Assembly: GCF_021018895.1 (NCBI RefSeq)
Contig: NC_079387.1
Span: 2,139,583-2,203,582, forward strand
Origin: Seriola aureovittata
Lineage: Eukaryota > Chordata > Actinopteri > Carangiformes > Carangidae
Reading direction: 5' to 3'
Length of the DNA: 64,000 bases
The notes beneath the pieces were generated by a model. The model saw nothing but the letters and a program-made list of their open reading frames with translations, searched no databases and was not told where the DNA came from. A program made the translations under genes and the position numbers. This document shows positions 56,253 through 64,000 of this stretch, piece by piece. The first letter of the stretch is position 1. Every line of letters begins with the position of its first letter.

Positions 56253-56297
56253 TGTGTGTGTGTGTGTGTGTGTGTGTGTGGTGTGTCTGTGTGTGTA
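56253..56297 (+). repeat. GT microsatellite, compound
   Basis: Perfect TG/GT to 56280, then 'gtgtgtctgtgtgtgt'. Confidence 0.95.
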
Positions 56298-56439
56298 GCT
56301 TTTTTGGCTGTGTGCAGTGAGAATGAGAGGAGACTAAGCTCCCCATTTCTCTGAGAAAAAAAAAAAAAACAGCACACAAACACTCATCCTCTAGAGTCCC
56401 CCATGAACAATGTGGATTTTAAAAGAAGAAACCTCTCTG

Positions 56440-56840
56440 CCAGCCCCTTGTCAGCACTGAAAGCTACCGACATGTCGCAGAGACGTTGGCAGCACCACCT
56501 GCCTGTGAGGCCCCAGTATCCCCTCCTCAGCCTCTTGTGTGCCATAGAGGTGCCTGTGTTCATGTCCCTCTATTGTGGCGTGGACTAGAGGGGGTATTGT
56601 GAACCTTGTCAACGGCGCTGCCATCTCCGTGCCAGCTGGCCGGGTGTGAGCGGCGAAGGGGGTGAGGGAGGACCGAACAATGCAAAGATCTGTGCACAAT
56701 GGGCAGCCGCGGAAAGGCGGCATTGTTCCGCCACGGTCGGCCATGCCAGCTTCCTCGTGCCGACACCGGACAAAAGCGATGACTCGTTAAAGTGGGGTTA
56801 GCTCGGGTCAAATTTCAGCCAGGAGACGCGGAGCAAGGTG
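56440..56840. promoter_or_regulatory. Candidate regulatory block with a SOX motif cluster
   Basis: GC-balanced, relatively CpG-rich complex sequence. Three SOX-type cores lie within 50 bp: ACAATG at 56677-56682 (continuing as TGCAAAG, a POU-like word) and at 56696-56701, and CATTGT at 56721-56726, the last in inverted orientation. The minus strand has two overlapping open frames of 83-97 codons without domains. Confidence 0.35.
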
Positions 56841-57510
56841 CGCCTTTTTCATTGGCACGGTTTCCATTTTCTCCCTTCTTCCCCTTAAACATCCACATGT
56901 GCGCACACATGCACAGATACACCCTCAACCCTGCCGCCTTAACCAGCCCTTAAGCCCCCTCTTTAGAAATCAAAGAGCGAAGGAAGGGGAGGAGTGGCTT
57001 TAAGGGAACGTCTGGAATCCATCTGAGATTGAGAAATCTGAACATCATGGTTGGATCCAATTGAATGAGGCAGGCCTGAGTAACACGCTCCGACACGGCC
57101 TTTCTCTTCCTCTTACACCCCAGCCATGTGGTCACAGGGCCCTGCCAGGAAGGCAAGTCACAGCTCATCACAGTTGCAAATGAATATTCATGCGGCGGAG
57201 GGTGCCTGTGTGTAAAGTATTTACGTGTGTGCCTGATTTTTAGTGTGACAAACACAGAAAAAATAACGAGCGAGGACATGTGAGTTCGCATACTGTATGA
57301 TTGGGAAGTTTTTTTTTGTAGGCTCCTGTAAAAGTGATTCCCCAGCAGGCTCCAGGATGCAGCCACAGGCCTCTGCTTCCGACATGGCCGCCGCCTGTAA
57401 CACGGGGCGCGGCTCCCACTGGCTTTGCTGGCCAAACACAGCCTGAGTAAGAGTCAGTGTTGGCTGGAATGTGAGGTCTCGCGCACACACTGTCTGGATG
57501 AGGAGACTAG
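56840..57510. other. No gene seen
   Basis: Mixed sequence. The overlapping minus-strand frames (up to 161 codons, 56950-57435) are Arg/Ser/Leu-rich with no domain. One of them continues into the adjacent CA array. Confidence 0.4.
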
Positions 57511-57513
57511 CAT

Positions 57514-57514
<1 letters not shown>

Positions 57515-57574
<60 letters not shown>
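57515..57574 (+). repeat. (CA)30 microsatellite
   Basis: Sixty bases of perfect CA, the same length as the TG array at 12,700. Flanked by 'atgcacgcatgtatacacac'-type sequence on the right. Confidence 0.95.
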
Positions 57575-57575
<1 letters not shown>

Positions 57576-57599
57576 GCGGACATGCACGCATGTATACAC

Positions 57600-57850
57600 A
57601 CATGCACACGTGCAAGCTGCCAAAACTCCACAGATGTCCTGGCTGTTGCTGCATGTGAGTCAGTGCGGGGTGAGCTCTTTGATGGCGAGGTCTGGTGCGA
57701 GCTTTGGGGGTGCGAGGATTGAAATGCAAGGCAGGTGCACTGTCACATTAGGCTTCCAGGACATTCTGATGCCCAGATCGGCCCCTGACCTCTCAAACAA
57801 CAGTCGGCCTGCCATTTGGAGTACTGCAGGGTGACGCAGCTCACTAAGAA
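57600..57850. promoter_or_regulatory. Weak candidate conserved block
   Basis: Complex, GC-balanced sequence between the CA array and AT-rich filler. No clear motif grouping. Confidence 0.18.
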
Positions 57851-59260
57851 TTAAAAAAGCTTTTGGTGAGAATTTCAAAGGCCACGAAACAAGACTGTAA
57901 AAATCATTATTCGACTCCCAGCTACAAACTTTTGAAGAAGTTCTCGCCAAAATCATATAAGCTGTGATCCCAAACAGCAACTCTCGTATCACAGCGACTA
58001 GATTAGCATTGTAGCTGCGCAACTATGAATGTGAGAGTTGAGATTTGTAACAGGATGACTTTTGTAGGATCATAAATCTACTTTCAGGAGTGCAAGTTCC
58101 TGCTGACTTTAGTGACGTCTTGATCAACTCCTCAGGACTTCAGTTAATCCCTAATTTCTAAAAAGAAAAATAATATCTCTTCTCCATTTAGTCAAGCTTG
58201 TCCTCTATTATGTCACATCACTATCTGCTTTTTACAATTTTTTGACAATTGATTTTTAAAGACTCAGCATGAAAAGTGAAGCAGGATCTAAGTTACTGTA
58301 TATAGATATAACTGTATCCATTAGGATATATTGGCTAATTGATTTGGCAACATTATAGGCAATGCATTCAATTCAACATTCAAAAACATTAAGGGCCAAG
58401 CACAGATGTGGTTTTGTGTTAAATGCAAAGTATAGTTTTAATCCTCACACAACTTTAATCTTCCACGTGTCAACCCTCCGTCACATGTGAGGCGAACTGC
58501 TATGATGACTTGATTCGTAGGAAAAAGAAACACAACATGTACCAGCTTGGTTTAATAAAAAAAAAGCAGGCCAGTAAACACACGTATCACTGGTTGAATC
58601 TGATGTAAAAAGCTTGGAAAAAATCCGTGTGTGGGAGAGTCAACCTTCAATACTGTAATTTGTACTTTACCCTCTTTTGAGAGGCAATAAAAATACCATT
58701 TTAACTAATCATTTAACATGATTAATTTTTCAGATCCCACTTAGATGACATAAAGAGGTTGCTTTTCCACACAAGGACTTGAAATGTTATTTTTCTGAAA
58801 TCAAATTTATAAAAGCCAGTAAAGTCATGAGGTAATTTAATATGTTTTTTTTTTATTATTCAGTTTCACCTCATTTAGGTCCAGTAACATGAAAAAAAAA
58901 GAAAAGATCACTCCACCAGTAAAGTACAGTTTCTAGTACGGTGTATTTCTAGCAGCTGTGAAGAAGCACAAAAAAAAATTAAAAAAAGGCAACACTCCAT
59001 CAAATACAATTTCTCAAATCTTCATTCTAATGAGATTTAATGGGTATATTCATACAGCAAGATAGCCTCAAGCACACTTACATGCTCTCATAAAGGTTTC
59101 CATTTGAAAGCAGAAATGCATAATGCAGTTTAGATAGAGTGCTACCTTTTTGGCTTCTTTATCATTCAAACAGTAGGAAGATATGCCATTTGATTCTAGA
59201 GAAAATTCACATGTGAATAAACTGATTTTTTACATTTTTTTTTCACATGGCTTCAAGAAA
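57850..59260. other. AT-rich stretch, no gene seen
   Basis: Long AT-rich filler with scattered A and T runs (58556-58564, 58847-58856, 58969-58986). No frame over about 60 codons is convincing. Confidence 0.55.
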
Positions 59261-59262
59261 AA

Positions 59263-59288
59263 TACACACACACACACACACACACACA
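59263..59288 (+). repeat. (AC)13 microsatellite
   Basis: Perfect dinucleotide array. Confidence 0.95.
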
Positions 59289-59369
59289 AAAGATACAAAT
59301 CAAAGACTTGATATTGTGGACTTTTGTTTTTTGCCCTGGTAATGAGATGACAGAAATAACACTTTCTGA

Positions 59370-59720
59370 TGTGCCTAGAGCGCACCGGTTATACGAAGCC
59401 CGGCGGAGAGTGAGAATGAAGACTGTGATGAAGCCTGGAGTACAGGTGTCAACGTGATTAATTGCACCAGGGAGGAGAATTAGCAGTGTGCTAATCAGGT
59501 CGACCAAACAAGGAGGGAAAATTAAGTTTTTAAAGTGTTAGTTTTTCTTACAATCGTGGCCTGTTGGAACAGCAGAGGGAAGTTTGTTAATGGCTCATAA
59601 GTCCATCCCCAAGGACCAAATTATCCTGAAGGGAGCTCTCTGTTTGTGGAGTGCCAGCTCATAATTTGCTGAAGGGGCAAACACCCACATGACGTCTATA
59701 GTGTTAAAGCAGCTAGGCTA
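59370..59720. promoter_or_regulatory. Candidate conserved non-coding block with a homeodomain palindrome
   Basis: Includes 'cgtgattaattgcacc' and a perfect inverted repeat ATTAGCA-gtg-TGCTAAT (59479-59495), then 'gtttgttaatggctcat' and 'ccaaattatcctgaag'. Repeat-free with short frames only. Confidence 0.4.
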
Positions 59721-60655
59721 CCGGTAAACTGGCAAATCAAGCATGTAGGAAAATACATCTTTGTCGTTGCCTGACTCACGAATAGAGCTCGGTGAAGTCG
59801 GAATTAGAAAATGTCTGAACCGTAATAAAAAGAAAAACAAACTCTAAGGTCCGGCCACACATACAACAGGAAGAGGAGATCACATCCAATCAGGTGTGGC
59901 TATTCATTTTAAAGGTTTTCGCTGCCCCTTCATTTGTGAAAACAACTGCTCAGTAATGACTTTTGACATCAGGGTGATGAATGATAGAAAAACAAGCAGT
60001 GTCCCCGGAGCTCAGGGCACCCTTTTTTAAGTTCGCCGTTCGCTGTGTGTGTTTGCACGCTCACAACCGGAATGTGTGCGGGAACATCTGGCCCCGTCAG
60101 GAGAGAGCGGGTCAGCGTCGGGACCCGCAGACATTCGGGGTCAGTGAAAATGGCCTTTACACTCTCGCCCTCTCCTCTCCACCCTCTGGCTGAATATTCA
60201 AATTTTCACTTCCTCCTATCGCAGAGGCTTTGCTCCCTTCACACCTGCCAGCGCTTTGCCCTTGGATGTAGAAACATGATCTACTGCTAACATGTGATTT
60301 TGCTCAGCGGACGAGGGAGAAGTCATCAGTCCGGTGCACCTCTGTCAAGCTCTGAGGACATAATAAGAGTCTCTGTTCATATGTAAATCTGGGTTGTTTC
60401 TGTTTGAAAAGTTTTGAATTAAAACTTTTTTTTTTGTGAGTCAGCACCTGAAAACAATCATCAAACGCCGCTGCAATAATCCATACTGCTAACCTGCAAT
60501 CATTTCTTTCAACCGTGGACCTCTTCTGCAAACAAATCATTTCATTTCATACTCGTTTATTTAAAACTTTTCCCGTCTTATCATTTGGTTTCTCATTTGA
60601 TGCAAAGAGCAGAAATTTCACTTCGAGGAGTCAGTATGCGAACAGCATATACACG
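59720..60655. other. Mixed stretch, no gene recognised
   Basis: A moderately CpG-rich segment at about 60020-60170 is open in two overlapping plus-strand frames (70 and 81 codons) without a domain. The rest is AT-rich. Confidence 0.4.
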
Positions 60656-60659
60656 CTGA

Positions 60660-60716
60660 TCTTTAGCAAGTATAGTGTTTACCTTAACTTAGCATGTTAG
60701 CACGCCAACATTTGCA
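60660..60716 (+). mobile_element. Second fragment of the 'catgttagc' dispersed repeat
   Basis: Reads 'tttagcaagtatagtgttta', then 'ccttaacttagcatgttag', 'cacgccaacatttgc'. This matches the same family, order and strand as the copy at 54982-55120, more truncated. Confidence 0.5.
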
Positions 60717-60719
60717 CGG

Positions 60720-62110
60720 AAGGGAAGGCAAGCCGTGAGAAACCGAGCCTTTAATATCCACAAACAGGAGAGCAGACATCACCGAAGGTTAAAGGCTAAA
60801 GTAACATCAGTAAACACAAGGTTTCTCACTTTGTTTGTGTTAAATTTTAAAGAGCAGATTCTCTCCGACGCCATTCTAAAGCGCGTAAGAAAATAACAGG
60901 TATTTCTTCTCCGGCTTCGCCAGCATCTCTCATGGATGTAACAAACAAAGAGAAGCTGACTGCGCTTTAATATTTCAAACTTTATCGACTGCAAAATCTC
61001 AAAATGAATTTCAGGCCCTCAATCAACCACCTTCAAAGAAATTGATTATGTGAAATATTGATGCTTCATCAGGTGAGTGAAGGGTTTATTGACGATGCAT
61101 CAGACTAAGGCAGGTTATTCTTTTTTTTTTTTTTTTTTCTTCAAAGTATTCCACTCGCAAATGTTGAAGAAAAGGAGATTTGATTAATTCCTTTCGTTTT
61201 TAAATACTGACTAATGTTTAAGGATACGTTATGTGCTGTGTGTGAAGGGATGATTTCTTTTTGTTTGTGTGTCGTATGAGTATTTGATTTTTTTGAATGG
61301 TTCGTGGTGATCAGCTGGGTAAAGTGAGGTGCCACAACTTGGGTTTTGTTTCCATAACTCTATAAGAGCTCTATTTTCTATTGTCAGCGTCCAATTGAGA
61401 GCGATATTATCACAGGCTGTAGCTACAGAAATCAAACCAAAGCTGTGATAAACTATAGTTTAGCTTTAAATCAGAAAGCGGAGGTATTACAACGGAGAGA
61501 AAAAGATGATCTTTATCGAATATAAAAGTGAAGCAGAGAAACCCGATAAAAACCATGTGCTCTCGTTTTCTCCTCGACTCGTACACCTTCGTACGTCTCA
61601 GGGACGCCCGTGGAATGACTCATTGTAAGCTTGTTTTGTGCTTGATTGTTAGATATTCAGATGCAAGATCACAGTAGGTTATTGGGCCAAATGCATTACC
61701 TTAAAATCCTAGATTATCAGTTGAGATTTCTTAAATACAGTTTTGAGTGAGGAGTATTGCAGTTTGATCGTATGATGTGTTCTTGTAGAACAGCAGGGAG
61801 GCTGTTCTCACAAGAAAAATAACAGCTCTGATCTTTTATTCTTTCTTTTGCAAATAATTGGCAACATTTCGTTCGTGGTTTTTGGCCGACTTGACACTGG
61901 AGCGTGACGCTTGTAACACATCTCCTCCAAAAAGGCCGGTGTTAATTGGTTTTAACCAAGACCATGGTTGTTCTGTAACCTTAACTATGTAGTTTTAGAG
62001 GCTGGAACTTCGCCACAGTAAGCTGGTCTGTGCTTGCTCTTCCAGGTAGCGTTACCCGTCTTACACTCAGATTAAAACGGCCACCCTGCGAATAGTTCTG
62101 ATAGGCCTAC
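60720..62110. other. AT-rich stretch, no gene seen
   Basis: T18 run at 61121-61138. Short minus-strand frames without domains. Nothing else recognised. Confidence 0.5.
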
Positions 62111-62189
62111 CTCACTTCACAATAAGATTGATTGTGTCACACCATTCAGACCTACCGGCACACAGGGCCATGAATGAAACGTCTGAATC

Positions 62190-62286
62190 CCCCCTCGCTA
62201 TCATTTGCTCCCCTCTTCCTGGCGATGTTCCTCTCCAGCTCCACCCCTTCCCCTCTCTCAACCCCTCTCTCTCTCTCTTCATTCAG
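62190..62286 (+). other. Pyrimidine-rich tract ending in a strong acceptor-like site
   Basis: C/T-rich sequence with a branch-point-like 'ctctcaac' (about 62255-62262), a CT run and 'cttcattcag' (AG 62285-62286). Downstream, one frame is open to 62418 and becomes basic (GERKRERAGRT). No domain is recognised. It could be a real 3' splice site or chance. Confidence 0.25.
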
Positions 62287-62739
62287 CGTGATTTCATCCC
62301 TCTCCAACCACCACAACACCCACCCACCCAGCAGCTAGGGGGAAAAGGAGTTCCTTTTCTTTTCCGAGAAGAAAGTCCAACAGGCGAAAGGAAGAGAGAG
62401 CGCGCGGGCAGGACCTGAAAGCTCTCACCCAACCGTCTCTCGCCCACCCAGGCCAAAGCCTCTCAACTCTCAAGCCCTTCATTGGGCATTTTCTAACGCT
62501 GTGAATTTTTGTGCAGGTAAAGATTAGCAAAGAGCCCTCTGCAACAAAGCATTCAATCACATTCAAGTAGGGCCCTGTATCAAATGTGCCCTCCACCTCC
62601 ACCTACTTTAGGAGAGCAGGTCTTTCTTCTCGTCTCCCTTTTTACTCTCTTCTTCTCTCCTCTCTTTGGCTTGGTCAGACTGAATTGCCTTTGAAACAGG
62701 CAACTCTGCTCCCCTTCTTCTCCCCTTCATCTCTTGTCA

Positions 62740-63180
62740 ATCTGAGAAATCCAGGAAATGAACGCTCTTTGTGGGATTAATTAATAGCGGGAGCTGGTCA
62801 GCGCGCTAGCAGAGCTGTAATTGCTACTCAGCAGAGGGAGGAGGAGGAGGAGGAGGAGGAGGGAGGGAGGGAAGGAGGGAAGGGGCTGGTTGAAGAAAAA
62901 GTTTGGGTTGCAGTTTTTGAGTGCAGAGAGGGTGTTCCTGAGCGCTTTGAACTGAAGGACTCTGCTGCAGTGGATTAAAGTGAGAAGAGAGAGACAGAGG
63001 AGGGAGGAGGAAGGGGGTGGGGGGCTTTGAAGTCTGCTGAGAGGTCTAGGAGAAGAAGAAGTGAAGTTGGGTGGTAGAAATTCTGTCTGGCAACATCAAA
63101 CAGTGTTATCGCCCACTTTCACCTGTTGACACTCAAGGGTGAAGACACTAGATTCAGCACTGAGAACGGCAAGGCTTCAC
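62740..63180 (+). promoter_or_regulatory. Purine-rich tract; possible 5' UTR-like sequence
   Basis: 'gtgggattaattaatagcgg' and 'gagctgtaattgctactcag' precede a GGA repeat (about 62836-62862) and about 200 bases of GA-rich sequence of a kind common in 5' UTRs of vertebrate developmental genes. No TATA box, CpG island or open frame supports a start site, so this is speculative. Confidence 0.18.
62836..62884 (+). repeat. (GGA)n / GGGA purine microsatellite
   Basis: About nine GGA units followed by GGGA and GGAA variants. Confidence 0.9.
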
Positions 63181-63181
63181 A

Positions 63182-63206
63182 TTCTTCTTCTTCTTCTTCT
63201 TCTTCT
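63182..63206 (+). repeat. (TTC)8 trinucleotide microsatellite
   Basis: Perfect TTC units. They give a poly-Ser run in one spurious plus-strand frame. Confidence 0.9.
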
Positions 63207-63375
63207 CCATCTCTTTATTTTTCTCTTCATTCTAGAATAAATGTCTCCGCTGAGGACGCTAAGATAGTGGTTGGTTTTATTTGCATGGTTCAAGACAGGT
63301 TGATTCGACTGCTCGCATCTGAGGTTGCTCGGTTTATTTCCAAAGGAAATGCAACTGCTTTTTCCACCTGAACTC

Positions 63376-63386
63376 GGGGGGGGGGG
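63376..63386 (+). repeat. Poly(G) run, G11
   Basis: Eleven G in a row, followed by 'cgtaatatg'. Confidence 0.85.
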
Positions 63387-63389
63387 CGT

Positions 63390-63957
63390 AATATGAGCGT
63401 TTGCATCATTAGAATATTTTTTAACCTCCCTCCTCCCACACAGAGGCGCAGTCGAGCTAAAAGGATTTTACTTAAGTGTGATTGTGAAAAAAACTCACGA
63501 GGTCATCAACTGATTACTGAACAAGGTCACCTTCTGACTTCCAAAACTTCCAAGAACTTAACTTTTTAATTCTTTATAACTTGATTCTGAGCAACAGATA
63601 TGATAAAATCTTGGCTCTCGTACAATCGGAGTTGATTGTCTTTTGGTTAAAAGTTCACTCCAAAATAAAACAGATGCAGCTGTAGATGTAATGAATAAAT
63701 ATGTCAGTCATAAGGGGAGTTATGGACATGGAAAACTTCATTTTTCTTTTTTATTCTATTTTAAAAGGCAGTTTATCTGAATAAACATTTATGATCATAA
63801 GGATAATAGGTTTTAATTATAAGAGTCAGAGATTCAGCCTTATAAGAAAAAGAGCAAAGTGATCAATATGTCTAAATTATGCTGATATTTTTGTCCGTAC
63901 AATACATTTTCATGACCTCAACAACCTTTAAGTCGTTTTTCTGCACAACACCAGACA

Positions 63958-63960
<3 letters not shown>
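63390..63960. other. AT-rich stretch, nothing recognised
   Basis: No open frame, RNA or repeat identified before the terminal CA array. Confidence 0.55.

Positions 63961-64000
<40 letters not shown>
63961..64000 (+). repeat. (CA)20 microsatellite, cut by window end
   Basis: Perfect CA from 63961 to the last base; true length is unknown. Confidence 0.95.

Noticed and set aside
56950..57435. 161-codon minus-strand frame
   Set aside because: No domain; overlaps other open frames and lies next to the CA array. Nothing supports translation.
1..64000. tRNA, rRNA or known microRNA genes
   Set aside because: I looked for cloverleaf promoters outside the SINE and for well-known vertebrate microRNA seeds with hairpins, and found none that I could support.
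1..64000. Transposase, reverse transcriptase or viral genes
   Set aside because: No open frame shows a catalytic motif or length consistent with such proteins; only non-autonomous fragments are visible.

Overview
This 64 kb window looks like non-coding vertebrate DNA, most likely from a teleost fish. It has no bacterial-style gene packing. Long (CA)n/(GT)n microsatellites recur throughout, homopolymer A/T runs are common, and CpG is depleted overall with a few compact CpG-rich patches. I also recognise dispersed sequences that I know from spiny-rayed (percomorph) fish: a tRNA-derived SINE at 49,295-49,501, a mosaic of decayed repeats at 11,480-12,110, and two copies of a 'catgttagc'-type dispersed repeat near 55.0 and 60.7 kb. 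Placement within percomorphs is recalled from pattern, not searched.

I find no protein-coding gene that I can name. Almost all open frames are short, lack homologues I recognise, or run through microsatellite or polypyrimidine sequence. The best candidate coding piece is a possible signal-peptide first exon at 47,711-47,765 on the + strand. It has a good start-codon context and a splice-donor-like end. The confidence is low.

The general character is that of a gene desert or very large intron around a developmental gene. Stretches of high-complexity sequence rich in homeodomain-like TAAT cores, POU octamers, PBX/MEIS and SOX motifs alternate with microsatellites, polypyrimidine/polypurine tracts and AT-rich filler. 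Candidate regulatory blocks lie near 1.4-1.8, 4.8-5.4, 7.5-8.5, 9.2-10.1, 13.4-14.7, 17.0-17.2, 18.0-18.6, 19.6-20.7, 21.5-22.3, 23.4-24.6, 27.1-27.3, 31.4-32.5, 33.6-33.9, 37.2-37.4, 40.7-41.6, 42.4-43.4, 47.0-47.8, 48.1-48.7, 52.4-52.9, 53.8-54.8, 56.4-56.8, 57.6-57.8, 59.4-59.7 and 60.0-60.3 kb. These calls rest on composition and motifs only; cross-species alignment would settle them. Compact CpG-rich patches at 13.83-13.92, 34.95-35.10 and 35.43-35.59 kb could be small promoters or exons.

The most interesting signals are: seven nuclear-receptor half-sites in 83 bp with a perfect DR1 (31.64-31.72 kb); a perfect palindrome of two PBX-PREP/MEIS decamers apparently born from a decayed transposon end (12.07-12.10 kb); the isolated signal-peptide-like exon; a CpG-rich patch with paired ETS sites and a splice donor (13.83-13.94 kb); a 60-bp GT tract abutting a short-loop G-quadruplex motif (12.70-12.80 kb); and a diverged 26-27 bp minisatellite made of GAACATGTTC-like units (29.76-30.09 kb). 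I see no evidence of a new multi-gene system.
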